Source of the DNA: Euglena gracilis
Taxonomy: Eukaryota > Euglenida > Euglenophyceae > Euglenales
Assembly: GCA_039621445.1 (NCBI GenBank)
Contig: CP154957.1
Location: forward strand, 11,030,409-11,094,408
DNA: 64,000 bases
Direction of reading: 5' to 3'
A model generated the notes under the pieces. That model searched no databases. It was given only the letters and a program-made list of their open reading frames with translations, and was not told the origin of the DNA. Positions 1 through 13,314 of this stretch are shown here, in pieces. The position numbers and the translations under genes were made by a program. Position 1 is the first letter of the stretch. The number at the start of each line of letters is the position of its first letter.

Positions 1-3000
1 CATCCCCACACTCCCCCCCAGTTCCCATTGGTCACTTCAGAGGCCGGAGGCCCCGATCTGTCCTCGCCATCGCCGATGGTGAGAAGCTTCTCTTCCCTGT
101 ACCAGCAACCCCCAGCCAGACCCCATGCCCCAGCTGAAACCCCCAGACTCCTCCCCCTCCCCACCCCCATCCTACCCACTCCAACCCGCACCATGTCCCA
201 GATGGTGGCCCTGCAGCATCCCCAGCCACTTCATGAACGTCTTCCTCGACATGCCCCAACTCTCCACAGCCCACCATTACCTGCCATGCACAAGCACAAG
301 GTGTTTGCTGATGAGCTACACCGGTGTGATGCCCGAGTTCGAGACCTCCCCGCGACCGGGCGGAGGAGGCATGTGTGACCCTTGATTATTAGCTTGTGGG
401 TTGGACCATGCACAACATCGGGTTCGTGTCCTGCCAGGAATCAAGACAAGGGAGGAACTCGCAACGCTCATTATAACCGCTCAACAGTGGGTGGTGATGT
501 GAATTTCTAAGTCAGCACCTGCATCACAGCCCAACCCAGAAAAAAGGAAAACCCGAGCTCCCAAAAATGAACAAAGCCCTGCCACGTTATCTGGGCCATG
601 GTCTAAGGGTGGTGAGAGTGTATTCCGCTATTTGCTTGTATTTAATGAAGCGTGTGGCACTGAAGTATTTACAAGTCTTCTCCTTTACACTCCATTACAG
701 CTCCTTCCCCCACACTCACCCCGACATCTGTCCCTGTCGATCTTTTTTTCCCCTCTTCTTGTTGACATTACGGCTACACAGGACACACAACCCTCCTCAA
801 AACCGCATCTCGATGGTCTTTGTGTCTTGATGGGCGTAGTGCAGGCAGCTTTCCGAGTGTCCAGCCCATATCTGTGCCAAGATACGGATCCAGTGGTGGC
901 CCTGCTGAGCACCTGGGGGGAGGACCTGAGCACCTCCCAAGGTGGGGAGGACCCAGATGACCAGCCGCGGAAGGAGGAGTACCTCGGCTCAGGGGCTGGA
1001 TTGCGTCGGCCCCGGACTTGACACCGTGTCACGAGAAGGGCATGGGGCTGGCAATGGCCCTCCAGCACGTCTCACAAGTAACCCACTTGACGCTGGCTAC
1101 GGCGCGGGATCGGCATGCGCTGAGAGCAGGGCTAGCGCATGCGGTCCTAGAGTCCCCACTCGGGGGCCCCTTAACAGCACTGGACGCTATCGCCCGCTCG
1201 CACCTGGCGCCCAAGGACCCCTTACACTCGTGGTTCTCCACCCCCCCTATACTCCGTGTTAGCAACCCAGAGCATTGCTAGAACACAAGTCGCACAAACA
1301 TGTCACAACTGCCCAACACCCTGCTCGTATTGTTTATCCCATTTTTTTTTGACATAAAAATGAAGAATTTCCACCAATTTTTTTTTCCTTTAAAGAAAAG
1401 AAAGAAAACGCAGACACACCCCAGCGTAAAATGAGCCAGGTAATGACCCACTCCATCCCTGGAATTGTTTCCAAACAGCTTCATAGTCTCCTATCAATCT
1501 TTAATCCACTTCCACCTACCAGCAAATGATAGTGACTGGCCAGTGGGCTGTGGTCATCAAGCGCTGCTCCGCTTCAAACCCAGGGATACCACCTCCGATG
1601 CCCCCAGCACCACACCCACTGTCGGCTACTTTGACAACTGCACGTCCCGCTCCGCGTAGAGCTCCGTTGCCAGACGTCCCGCTCCGTGGAGAGCTCCGTC
1701 GCCAGACGTCGTCAAGACACTCCCAAATGTGACTCCAGTGACCCCCTCTCTGGCTGTCCCCGGCAGCCCGGGCACTGGTGGTTGAGGCTGATATTTTTCC
1801 GACCCCCCCCCTTTTCGTGTCCAACAGTTACCAACATATGGCAAACCCTAGCTGTCCACAAGCATCACATCCAGTGAACAGGAATGAACGCCTGAACCGC
1901 ATATCAATGGAGACCTGAAGATGATTGACATGAAAAATAAATAAGAAAGAAAGGGAACACACGGGAGACGGCTGTTCTGTACGATCCGATGATCCCCCAT
2001 GCTGACAAAAAAAAAACAAATAAAACATTCCTTACACATCCCTCCCAGCCTAAACCCACCCGGGATACAGTATATCTCCAGGTTTATCGCCTAAAGGGCC
2101 TCCCCGCAGAGGAGGTTGCTGCCGCGCAGCACCAGCATCTTTGCCCTGCAACCTCTGTGGGGGCGGCTGCATTGAGAAGTGGCTTTTGGTACACTGAAGC
2201 ACCGCGCCACCTTTGGACATTATTTGCAGGGATTACCTCCTCCATCGAAATCAGCCCCCCCCCCACTGGGAAGTCATTCGGTATCACAGACCGCCGATCG
2301 GATGGAACCCCAGTTCAGCGTCAACAGCCAGTCTTTCATCCACCCCCTGTGCGGCCCACCAGCGAGTCTGGGGCGGCCCATAGGGGACAGTTCTTTCCAT
2401 TCCTCATTCCCCCTCTTTAAGGACCAACCCTGAGGACCATCTTCATACAAACATTTCAAAGTTATAGGCCGAACTCGGTCACGGTTGGGACCGAAATGGT
2501 GTAAAAATGCTCCCCTGTCAAACGCTGGTGAGGCTATGGCCCAAGGAAACCACAAGCAATTTTCCTTCATACCATTAGCCCCTCTTTTCTAATTTTTTTT
2601 GGCATTAAGCCTAGAAATTGAATTTCTACCCGACTGTTGCTCAGTTGAATGTGCCAAGGTTTCAATATAGACCTCCCCGAGCGTAGCGTCTGCAGTATCG
2701 AGCTCACCCATCGTTTAGAACTTCTTCGGCCACAACATCACTCTGAGCCACCCCAAAGCGATCGGTCAGGGAGGAGACAATCCCGATCTCCGAGCCCAAG
2801 GCCCCACCGTCGCCCATCCCCTCAACGTGCTCGGTGGAGGACCCCCCCCCCCTCCCCCAACCCCCCCCCCCCCCCGCAGCCCAGACGCAGTCCTCCATGT
2901 CGGCTACCACCGCCACCGCCCCGACCCCCCAGCCCCCCCCCCACGTACCACACGGACAGAACCGCAGAGATGGAGCTCAACACGAGCTGTTCCAGGCGGC

Positions 3001-4817
3001 CAAAAGGGCCCCCTGTGATTCCCATGGTTCCTACCCCCCGGTGTGGAATGCCCCTCCTTGGCGGTAGAGACTAGCACACCTGCCTGGGTAAGGGCTCTAA
3101 CGTTGTGAGATCTGGCCCCCCCTCGGGGGCACGGTATGGCATGGCACTGACATATGCTAGCAATGAAGGCGCCGGAACCCCCCCCCCCCAAGGGCCAATC
3201 CTTGAACAATTTTGGGCCCACTGAGTGTCCAGTCCCCTCCCCCGCTGTGAGTATCGCCTGCCTGCCCAGACACCAATAGGCTTCCTATTACCCCCCTCCC
3301 CCCGGGTGAGTCAATTTCAGCATGGCAGAGGCTGCGGTGTTCCTTGTACAGCCCTCTCCTCACCCGCCATCAGAGTCTCAGCAGAAGCCAGCAGAATCTC
3401 ACAGCCATTCAGTCATCCGTGGGAGTCACTCAGCAGCGCATTACTCAGTGAGCCCCCCCCCCCCCGGACCCTACCCATGGGATTCTGGGATGCCATATCT
3501 GTGTGCTGTGCACCACTATTCCCTCTTGCTCGGGTGTGTGCCAGATGACATATCCCCCCCTGCCCAGCGGAGCCAACACTGCAACAGTAAACACACAGCC
3601 CTGTAAGTGCACAGGACATCGCCAGTGGCAATTTGAATGGCTGACCAGGGCAGTAGGGCAATGCAAAAGGTTGTAGGAATGGTAAGTTTCTATTCTCCAG
3701 GTATTAAGACAAACATGATAGGACCATAGTACCAGCCGTGGTGAATTAGCTGGGACCCTGAAGTGAGGTTCGTGACCCGGTGCTTTCACCCGCTGCCAAT
3801 CAACCAACATGCCCACTCAATGCCTTGCACCAAACCTATTGAGTGCCTGTTCTCGAAAGATTAGAGTTCCCAACCTCATGGCCGTCCATAGTTCATCGTG
3901 TTGTACCAGCATTCAACCCCCTGCAGCTGTACCCACCAGAACTACAGCTGCATTTTGTGTATTTCCTGATGCGGTGGCTGAGCACCCTTAGGTCAACCTG
4001 CAACCGGTGGTCGCCATCGTCATGCCCTACCCCACCCTTGTTCGGCCTGGACGGTGTCACATTCTTCTGGGTGACAGCCATCAGCATCGAAGCCACACTC
4101 TTCCCATCACCGGTTCTACTGTACTACAACATCACATCCGCAGGCCAGCTTCTGCACACCAGCGAGTGCGGGTGTATATTGCCCTGGTCCCTAGCTGTCC
4201 GCACTGCCTGTGCTATGGACAGGGGTTCACCGGCTCCCCCCCCCGGATCGGAGGCCTCACAATTATCATCACAAATGACACGGGAGAATGCAAACAATAG
4301 TCTTATTCAACAAGGCAATTTTTTTTCTTCAAAATGGAAACCAGCGAAATGGTTTAATCCTGTGTGATTCTTCAACAAAGCAGCATAAAAAAAAATAAAT
4401 GCACCACAAGAGAAATGTTAAATTATTAAACCATTCAACCATTCTTGATTAGCGATTCGTACAGGAGAAGGAAGGTACAAGCTGCTCCCCCCAGGTTACC
4501 TGCCAATGTCGGCTGCTGGCCATAATCTATTCAATTTTCTTTCGATGATCTCCATAACCAGCCCATCCTCTGCCTTTCACCTGCCGGTCTGTCTGTGTCT
4601 CACAGTCCCAACCCAGCGCCCATGGCGTGCTGCCGTCGCACAGTCCTGCACCTTTCCCTGAGATCAACCTCATCAAGGTGCTCTTCTCCTAAACACCCTG
4701 GCCAAGAGCTGCTACCTGCTGTCCCCCCCTGCAGCAGCCTCCACCCACTTTCAGCAGCACCACGGCCCCCTGGACCTGTCCCTCAGCCTTCATTCAGTCA
4801 ACCAGCCTCAACCCCGC
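1..4817. other. No supportable gene; C-run-rich non-coding DNA
   Basis: I see no exon chain or recognisable protein here. Open frames exist on both strands but are short, proline/serine-rich products of C-rich DNA (for example 2820-2960 and 3430-3480). Homopolymer C runs of 7-14 bases recur about every 300-500 bases, as in the introns further right. The stretch could be intergenic or the introns of a gene whose exons I cannot see. Confidence 0.5.
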
Positions 4818-4970
4818 GTGCTGAGAATCGACTGCGGAGGCCTCCGGGACAAGCTACTGATGCTGTTCCGCATCTTGACCTTCACCGACGCGGATATCAT
4901 CTTGCCGCAGGAGGTTGCCTGCGAGGTGCACCCGCAGGGTCTCCAATCTTTTCTGGCCGCATGGTGGTAG
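4818..4970 (+). pseudogene. Fragment resembling an endonuclease/exonuclease/phosphatase (EEP) domain, possibly a dead non-LTR retrotransposon
   Basis: One frame reads 50 codons up to a TAG at 4968-4970. It contains RVLRIDCGGLRDKL, then a helical stretch, then DADIILPQEVACEV. This matches the start of APE-type endonuclease domains of non-LTR retrotransposons and related nucleases, where an N/D-C-x-GLR-x-KL segment precedes DPDIILLQE with its catalytic Glu. The asparagine usually found in the first motif is Asp here. No downstream endonuclease motifs or reverse transcriptase are readable in the following kilobase, so I infer a truncated relic. An exon of an unrelated host EEP protein is the alternative. 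Confidence 0.4.
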
Positions 4971-6190
4971 TTCGGTTGTGGGCTTGACACCCTCCCCCAT
5001 TGAACACAGTTAGTGAACCGGGCCCCCCCCAACAAAAAGAACCCCCCCCCCAAAACAAAGAGCACCATCCCTCAGCAACCCCAGAACCCATCCACCGAAG
5101 ACCATGACCCCCAACCACGTACTCTCCATCTTACCCCACCACGTAAGATACCCACAACAGCCCAGCTCACACCATACACATGGCAGGCCCAATGTGCACG
5201 GTAACATCTACTTGACAAGATGATCCCTCACATAGGCCCAACGAATGTATCAGCAATTCCCCCCCTTGGGTGAGCAGGAGTATGCCTTGGAGTATGTGCA
5301 CCGTGCGCCAGGAGATGACTCCCGTTCCGCCCAGGGTTCAATGTCGGTAAGGGGTTCTTTGGAGGGATGTATGGTGGGCGCGATTGTTCCCCACCTGAGA
5401 ATGGCCGATCCCCCATGGAGGCGGAGGGTTCAGGTCAACCCCCCGCTGGGGCCTTTGGCAAGTAAGTGCCTTACTGGGCCTCCCAGATGTCCCTCCCCCC
5501 ACCATCTCCCGAGGCTGGAACACCTCCCGCATGCATCCAGTGGACCGTGGTCCCCTGTGCAGCTGGCGGTCAACCACTGGGACGACTGCCTGGCGCCAGA
5601 GGTTGCCTGTGTCACCGTCCGGCTAGCTGACCTCCCCGCTCATCACCAGCAACAATCCCTCCCAGAGGATTATTACGCTGTGTGTGGCGTCGGCATCCAT
5701 TTCCCCTGCAGCTCGACGGCCACCTTCACACCCTCTCCGTCGACGGTAAACCTCGGCGCCCCCTCCCTGATCACCAAGTCCGTCCTCCCTCTCCCACCCA
5801 CCGCTCGTCTTTAGCAGGCCCCATTGCTCTTCAGCTTTTTCTGCCCCTTGGAGTCCACCCACCAAAGTGAGATCGATGGCTGTGCAGCAGCCAGTAGTGC
5901 ATTTGATGTTACTGTTCTTAATCAACGATCCTGTTCGGGTAAATTGACAGTAGCCAGTGACGCACCTGTGCGGTTCCACCTGTTGTGGCTGTGTTGGATC
6001 TAACACCCGGGGGGTAGGATATTGGAGAACGCTGCACGAGGAAGGAATCGAACACACGGCGTTCCAGCTGCCTACTACGGGTGTCGTATGGGGGGGGTCG
6101 GGTTCAGGGCCCGGTCACGAGGCCGGAAAGTCATTTTCCGGGGCGGCCAACGTATTATCAGAATACGATCGTGACGTCAATCCAATCCAA
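4971..6190. other. No supportable gene
   Basis: A 189-codon open frame on the plus strand (5245-5814) has no motif I recognise. It is interrupted by C-runs typical of the non-coding DNA in this window, so I do not call it a gene. Confidence 0.45.
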
Positions 6191-6195
6191 TCCAA

Positions 6196-6547
6196 TCCTC
6201 CCTCCCTCCCTCCCTCCCTCCCTCCCTCCCTCCCCCCCTCCCTCCCTCCCTCCCTCCCTCCCTCCCTCCCTCCCTCCCTCCCTCCCTCCCTCCCTCCCTC
6301 CCTCCTCCCTCCCTCCCTCCCTCCCTCCCCTCCCTCCCTCCCTCCCTCCCTCCCTCCCTCCCTCCCCTCCCTCCCTCCCTCCCTCCCTCCCTCCCTCCCT
6401 CCCTCCCTCCCTCCCTCCCTCCCTCCCTCCCTCCCTCCCTCCCTCCCTCCCTCCCTTCCTCCCTCCCTCCCTACCCTCCTCTCTTCCTCCCTCCCTCTCT
6501 CCCTCCCTCCCTCCATCCCTCCCTCCCTCCCTCCCTCCCTCCCTCCT
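6196..6547. repeat. (CCCT)n polypyrimidine tract, about 350 bp
   Basis: Almost pure CCCT/CTCC tetranucleotide repeat with a few point changes and one-base slips (near 6230, 6305, 6330, 6365, 6455-6510). It is preceded by a short run of TCCAA pentamers at 6179-6198 and followed by a CGCG/TGTG stretch. The homopurine-homopyrimidine strand bias makes it a candidate for triplex (H-DNA) formation. Every frame is open through it, so proteins predicted here are artefacts. Confidence 0.97.
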
Positions 6548-6689
6548 CTTTCCACGCGCGCGCGTGTGTGTGCTGTGGGTAGTCTGTGTCCCTTCCGTAG
6601 AGTATTGTTTTCTAATACATTTTTTTGATGTTCTTTTGAAATGTATTTTCATAAGTCCCTGCTGTCCCTTGCCCCTTCCTCGCCCCCAG

Positions 6690-6738
6690 GCGGCTGCCTT
6701 CGCCGGTGCCAACCCCTCTGTGGGCCGGCTGGAGACTG
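6690..6738 (+). CDS. Candidate short exon (possibly the 5' part of the dioxygenase gene)
   Basis: A pyrimidine-rich acceptor ending in CCCCCAG at 6689 is followed by 49 GC-rich bases that read AAAFAGANPSVGRLET, then a GTAGGC donor. Base composition and splice sites resemble the confident exons downstream. No family motif is visible. Membership of the dioxygenase gene is inferred only from position and strand. Confidence 0.3.
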
Positions 6739-6845
6739 GTAGGCACCTTACGTGGCCCAAGCCTGACTGCCTCGTCTTCCGCCAGTTGCTGCCCCGGCTT
6801 TTGCAGTGTTGTTTTGTTGCACTTGTTGAAGCCTTGCATTGACAT

Positions 6846-6945
6846 TAATATCTATATTTATTATTATATATATATATTATTTATATATATACATTATATA
6901 TATATTATATATACATATATATATACATTATTTATATACATTTTT
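6846..6945. repeat. (TA)n-rich microsatellite
   Basis: About 100 bases of TATATA/TTATATA with no coding content, lying in the stretch between the candidate exon at 6.7 kb and the first dioxygenase exon. Confidence 0.9.
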
Positions 6946-7172
6946 TTTTTTCTATTCTGTGCACCTGAACGCTGATGAAATATTGCATCTGTCCGACCAT
7001 TGAAAGATTTTCTCATGTAAATGTTATGATACAATTGTATACGTCAACTGTTCCTTATAGAAATTTGCACACATAAACAAAAAGGGTTATGCCACCAGAA
7101 CGGTAATTGCGAACCTCATTATTTCACCCATTTTCCACCCCCCTGCTTGTGATGTGTGATGTGCATGTGAGT

Positions 7173-7173
<1 letters not shown>

Positions 7174-7206
<33 letters not shown>
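7174..7206. repeat. (AC)n microsatellite
   Basis: Uninterrupted AC dinucleotide repeat of about 16 units. A second, shorter AC tract lies at 7265-7282. Confidence 0.95.
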
Positions 7207-7208
<2 letters not shown>

Positions 7209-7441
7209 ATATGTGTTGTTTTCTGTACATGAACAAGCAAATGTCTTCTTATGTTCATACATACGTACACACACACACACACGCCTATGTATATGCATAC
7301 ACACATATGCATATATGTGCTTCTGTGCATTGTTTAAGGGAAAAAAACGCCAAAAAAAAAAAACGCTAAGACAGGTGCAAAACAAGGTCAATCCAGCCGG
7401 GATGAAGTGGATGGCCGCAATTTCGCTGTTGCACCGGTGTA

Positions 7442-10400
7442 TTGCGGCCACCTGTAGCACCACCGAGCCGGCCCCAGCCCACCCCAAGCTGGTCCCCAAG
7501 CTGCACGCCCTGGTGGCCAGGGCCTGCCGGGCCTGTGCCCCGGCCTGGGCACAGCTGGGCTGCGGACGGGGGCCGGGGCGGTGTGCTCCGCCGGCCGGCC
7601 CTGCCGGGAGGGCCGGGCTACCGGCTGGACCACCTGCCGCTGCTGCTCATCCAGCGGGGAGGTCAGCCCCGTCCTCTGCGCTGGAAATCATTTTAGGCGT
7701 TCATGGTGTCATTTGAGCACCCTTCGCAGTTGCGTTGGGTGGTATTTGCTTTTCTTTTTTTAAAAAAATGTTTGGTGACTTTGGGGGGCTCCGGGTCAAG
7801 TGGGCACATCCCACCCCTGTCCTTGACAAATGGCTGGTTCATGACAAACACCCAGCGTCAGTACCCAAAAATGCCCTGTTCCTTTTGGTACATGGCACAG
7901 TGTGTCCATGACCCCCTCCCCCCTGTGACAACCGCACTTTCCCCCTGCTTTGGCGTGCCAAGGACAAGAGGGCAGGAATGTACTTCCCGGGAGGGGGGGG
8001 GGGCGGTGATTTCCTCTATTTTTAGCACGAGGCAAATATTCCCCCAAACCCGCCGAGGGTTGGTGGTTGGTTGGGTGGGTGGGTGCCGACCTCCCCCCCC
8101 GTCCTCCAAAACCGTCCGGTGGAGGAAGAAGGGTTGTGGTTGTCTAACACATATGCACAGGGGCCCGTTATCCAAAGCTCCAATGTCGGTCCCCATCCAG
8201 GGGTGGAGGGCTTCGACCTCCACGGCGGGGCAGTCGCCCACTGCCAGGCTTCTGCTTAAGGGTCTGGCTGGTGGGAATCCTGGTGGGTTTGTCCTCCCCC
8301 CCCAAGGGGGGTCTGCTGGCAGGGCAAGCCAGTGGAAACCCCAACGCCCTCCAAAATTGATGCCTGTTTTTGGCATGGGGGTTTCTGGGACAAAATCAGA
8401 CCAAAAAGCAGTCACAACTCCTATTTCCAACTTGGAGGATTTTTTTGTTCCAGTTGCCCCCCCCCCCCCAAGATGCAGCTCGTGAAGTCTTTGCAGTTGC
8501 TGGCCAAATGCCTGGCTAGTGGGCCGCCCCCCCCCCCCCGGGTCCTTGAGCAAAAGCCTGCCCACGACGGGACGTGGAACCGAGAGCTGCGGTACGAGTG
8601 CCACAATGGCCGGCTGTACACCAACCTCCTTGCCCTGTCCGTCCAGCTGACCGACGTGGCGGCAGGTGCCACCTGTGGCCGTCCTTGGTTCCTTTTGTTC
8701 CATGGCCGTTCCTTTTGTTCATTAAGGTCTTGTTCTCTATTGTTCATAAAGGTGCTGTGTAGAGAGTTAACATGAGCGTCACCTTTTTTTCTTACTTTCT
8801 TTTTTCCTCCAAAACATGTGCTCAGCACCATTCCTTTGGTGTTTCTTCAACACCAGTATTGTTGGGTCTCCTGGGTTGCAAATTCTAAATTTTAGGGTGG
8901 ATTGTTGTAGTGCAAGAGTGAAAGTTGTAAAACTTTCGGCTTTGCTCCGGCTTGCTCTGGCCCCCCCTGTGGAACATCAATTTCAGGAGTTTGCTGTGTA
9001 TCTTGCAGGATGTGATTTGTACCCACGCATCGCAGGATCTGGGGGTTTCTGCATCGTGCCGGGCTCTCACAAAGCGAACTTTGCTTGCCCGCCCTCCATC
9101 CAGGTCCGTCCTGCCTCATCCCAACCCACTAGTCAAATTGGCAAATGGCACCAAATCTGTGTTTGGTGGCAGGGAGAGGGAAATGCAATGCATTTTTTTT
9201 TGCGTTCCCCCCCCGATTTTTGGCAAAATTTGTGTGTTTTTTTGTGGTTTTTTCCTGGCAATTTTTGGATTGTTGCCAGAATTTTTTGGACTCTGAACAA
9301 TTCATCATTTTGGCCCTGATCTTCCCACGAGACCAAGAATTTTGTCAATTTTTGTCGTTTTTTTTGTATTTTTTTGGTCGTCAAAGTGTTATCTTTATGC
9401 TTTTTTTTTTCAGCAGAGGTCTTTAAATTTTTTTTCCAGCAGAGCTGAAAATTTTGCAAAGTTCTCCCCAGTGGAAAAGTGCACATCCCGGTGGAGCTCC
9501 AAAAGGATTTTATGTGCAACTTGCGTTTTTTTTTGTGTGTTTATTTACAATTTGCATTTTTATTGGCTTTTTTGCGTCGCGTTTTTTGAGGTCCATTTTG
9601 CGTCCTGCCCTGTTGGTGGCACAAACTGCATGACAGAGGCTCGTGAGCACCTTTATGTGTGGTGGATAGGAGCATACCACTGCTTACTGAGGTATGGGCC
9701 CGCCCCCCCCCCCTTTCACAGGGTGAGGACTGGTTCTTTTGAGGTTCCTGACTGGTTTTCGAGCTCTGGACCCCTCCCTTGCACTTGCAATTGCAATTGC
9801 AGGGTTTAAGCCACGAGGAAGCATCTGAATTGTCAGGGTTATTCATTTTTTAAGGCGTAAATTTCAAAAAAATTATGGTTTTTTAAGACATTTTTGAATC
9901 CTTGAGGCGCCTATTTTCCAAGAAGGGAAGTCCAAGGACCATCCCGGCGGCGTGGAACAGGGGTCCAATATCAAAAAAAAGTCGAAACCCTCATTTTTTT
10001 TGAATTTTTGAAACCATTTGCCCCCCAGAATCTGTTCATTTTTGCTCGAATTTCGAAATTTTGCCAGAAGGATTTTTTTTGAAGGTTTTTAAAGGGTTTT
10101 TTTTTATGGTTTCTTAAGGCATTCTTGGCCAAAATTTAAAGCTGTTTTTTTTTGAAGGTTTTCTTTTAGTGCGCCTTAAAAAATCCGCCTTGTTGTTTGT
10201 TTATGAAACAATCCGGAAGAATTTGAGCCGTTTCGGCCTGAGTTGTCTGTTTTTTTTTGTCCCGGATTTGATGGCGCTGTGATCTGGCGATGCTGTGTGG
10301 TTCTCCCCACGCAGGCCCTGAAGAAGCACCTGCATGTTCTGGTGCAGCCGGAGCTGAAGGCGGGGGACGCCATTCTGTTCTCGGAGGCAACCACGCATGG

Positions 10401-12300
10401 GGCTTTGCCATGGAGGCCCCAACCGGTGTGTTCTTCCAAGTGACATTGGCATGTCCCGTGTTACCCTGTTTGAGGTACCCCCAAACAACACCCTGTGTGT
10501 TCTTTCTGGGTCCGTTGCCGAAAATCCGTCTTATTTTTTTGGGTCTACTTTTTGATTTTTTTTTGCAGAAAAGTTCGACCCAAAACAGCTTTCCCCTGGG
10601 TCCAAAAAAGGTACAAAGGGGTAAATTTTTTGGCAACAAGGAAAAATTACCTCAAAAAATGCTAAATTTAACACATGCAAATGGGCAACAATGAAAAAAA
10701 TGTCAAAAATCTCCCATTCTAATGGCATTTTCACAGTTATGGGGGGTCTTTTTGGATTTCCTCCCAAAACCTTCTTTTTTGGGTCTCGTTTTTTTTGAAA
10801 ATTTATGAGAACAAGCAGGGGGATCTTATTTTTGGGGGAGTTACAAAGAACTGTGAGAGCGTGTAGAGTGTCGCAGGTTTTTTATTATTATTAAAGACAA
10901 ATTGAGGCCAATCCAATGGGGAGTGTTATATAATTCCGGAAGATCACTCCTCTGGATTTAAAATACAAATGCCCACCAGTTATCCTTTCAGTTCAAATAC
11001 TTCTACTGCTTGGCAAGCTGAGGACCATCAGCTCCGTGACACTGGAATTAAGCCAACCAAAAACCAACCCAAAATATAATGCGGAGCACGAAAGGATTTT
11101 CATATTCACCATCTTATGCATGCACATAACATGCACACCTGCTATTCATACGTATATTTGTGAATCTTCAAGGAGCAGCCCCTCATTTTCATTGAGGTAA
11201 ACCTGAAAAATCTCTGCCCAAATCCTCCAGTTTTTTAAGGAACGGCGAATTGGCGGCCCTCCAACCCAGGGGGTTTGTCAATTTGCTCTGGTCATCACTG
11301 GGGACCTGGATGGCACCCACGGATTGTGGTCAAATGCTGGGTTGCTCGTGGTATTTGTAACTCATGCCGGCCGCTTGCACCACTTTTGCAGGGGCAGGCC
11401 GATGAGAGGCGCTTTGCCCTGTACCGCTTCACCTCGGCAACCATGGCATACGGCCGGGGTACCTTCACAGCTGGCCCACTGAGGTGCACCATGCCTGTTC
11501 CGTTTTGCGCCTGCCTTTCAATGCAATCTCAGAAACCCTGTGGGGTTGCTTCCCCACCACCCACCACCCATTGGGTTTCTGGGATTCCATCCTCCAGAGA
11601 GCCCTCATCAATGATCCTCAAGCCCGTTGAATCATATCTGAATCATAAATTAGGAATTTATTTTATATAATAATATAAATTTATTTTTATATTATTTATA
11701 TAATTTATAAATAATATAAATAATATAAATATAATATATATTTTATTTATTTTATATAATAATAACAGAATGATATAATATAATAAATATTTATAAATCA
11801 TAAATATATTTTACACACACATATTTTTGTAGAATGTGTAATATATTGGTATGAATTAAATTTTTAGATCAAAACGCTCTTTTTGACCCTAAACCCTAAA
11901 AAACTAAAAACCCTAAGGTGTGTGAAGGGATTCCCTTCGCGAGAGACCTCCCGGGAAAACCTGCTCCTCTAGACAGCAGTCTCCAGCCATTTTGTGGAAC
12001 GGGACGGCTGTCCTGTGTCCAGTTCGGTCTAGACGGAGAATTATTGGTTTCTCAAACTATCATTTTCCTGACAATTTTTGGCTGACGGACTGCAACCCAG
12101 CTGGATTTGAGTCTGTGTTGGGTACCAGCCGGTTTCAGTCTGGCAGGCAGCTTGAGCTCTCTCATGGCCTTGAAGAGAACCAGTCAACGCAGATCCGGTG
12201 GGTACCATTTCTCCCCGACAGGTGTTAAACGATATGGAGCCGGCGGAGCGCGATGTGCTGCAACCTCCCTACAGCCTGCGCCTGAACCAGTGCCTTGCTC
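7442..12300 (+). CDS. Phytanoyl-CoA dioxygenase (PhyH) family protein, multi-exon
   Basis: Inferred Fe(II)/2-oxoglutarate-dependent oxygenase; its substrate cannot be read from the sequence. Supported exons: about 7442-7661 (PALPGGPGYRLDHLPLLL), 8201-8249 (GVEGFDLHGGAVAHCQ), about 8551-8665 (ending ALSVQLTDVAAG), 9036-9103 (SGGFCIVPGSHKANF), 10315-10425 (AGDAILFSEATTHGALPW), 11392-11458 (ERRFALYRFTSATMAYGRG) and about 12222-12299 (MEPAERDVLQPPYSLRLN). The chain QLTDV...GGFC.VPGSHK...GD.ilF.E...HG.lPW...R..L.Y.. is the family core. The distal metal-binding His should be in THGALPW and the co-substrate Arg in ERRFALYR. The usual HxD metal motif is not visible. Intron phases agree at 7661/8201, 8665/9036, 9103/10315 and 10425/11392. 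The 8249 junction needs a GC donor (CAG|gcttct). The N-terminus, the join between 11458 and 12222, and the stop are unresolved. Confidence 0.72.
11655..11860. repeat. AT-rich low-complexity tract
   Basis: About 200 bases of TATAAT/TTATAT motifs with many short palindromes, in the intron or spacer after dioxygenase exon ERRFALYR. Confidence 0.85.
11887..11921. repeat. Short interstitial telomere-like repeat (CCCTAAA)2
   Basis: Two exact tandem CCCTAAA units, then a degenerate third after an AAACTAAA spacer. This is the telomere unit of most plants and many green algae. Two copies are too few to prove origin from a telomere. Confidence 0.5.
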
Positions 12301-13314
12301 CCCCCCCCAAGGGTTCCCCAAGCCAGCAGCCAGGGACCCACCATTGGCAAAAAAAAAACATTTTCATTTGCATTATTTGCGGGGTTTCAGGATTTTCTAC
12401 AGGTTCCAATTTTTTTGGCCTACGGCTCCACTTTTGGCCCGCCCCCCTGTCTCCGGCTGCTCTTCTCCATTTCCCAGCCAGCCCATGAGCCTCTGAGCTG
12501 GACACCCCCCCAGGGTCGTGAAGCGACGCTCTTGCCTGAACCGCGAGGTGGTTGGTGAGGACGCTGGTGTCCCCCACCCTCAAGCCCCTGCATTAATGCT
12601 GTCCCATGCCACCTTGCATTCTTTTCTGCATGCACTTTATCACAGGAGTCTGCGTCACTCGATTGGAGGGCGATTTTAAATTTTATCGGCATCCATGAAA
12701 TGATAGAATTTGAAAATTCTGTAGAAATGTCGCACTGAGCTTTCAAAATGACGAGGTAAGCGACAGTGCCAGGTGAGGCCTGGCGCAGTTGTTTTTAAAG
12801 TGAAAAAAAAGAAGAAATGAAAAAAATGAAATAAACAAGAATGAAAAAAATGAAAGAAATGAGAAAACATGAAGAATTTAGTTGGCCCCATTTTTGGCCT
12901 GAATGGCTGAAAGTGCAAAAGAAAACTCGCCCCATTTTATGTTTAATGGCATGCTTTGCATTTGCTGGCAACACAATCTCCACATATATCGCTGCATTTT
13001 CCTTTTTGGAGTGTTATTGTGCCTGCCGGTTTACTGAGCCCGCTGTCAGCTTCAAAAGTCTCACCAGGGCCTCTCTGCCTCATTTTGCTTTGCCCCGAAT
13101 TCCCCCTGGGAAGTGGCCATCGTACGGGCGGCGGGGGTTTGCCCCCATCCCGGCCCCACGGGACACTGCGAAGGTCGACCTTGACCAGGCCATCTTCGGC
13201 GCGCCGTACTTCTGAAGCCGCCCCCTCCCAACCCACCTCCTTCCTCGTCGGAGGCCCCCCAGCAAGACGCTTCCAGCGTCGACCTCCGATACTGTCCGCT
13301 GCGTGTATTACAAC

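Noticed and set aside
6115-6842. Frames encoding Pro-Pro-Ser-Leu or Glu-Gly-Gly-Arg repeats
   Set aside because: Translation of the (CCCT)n tract.
11887-11921. Chromosome end
   Set aside because: Only two exact telomere-like units, with normal gene-bearing DNA on both sides.
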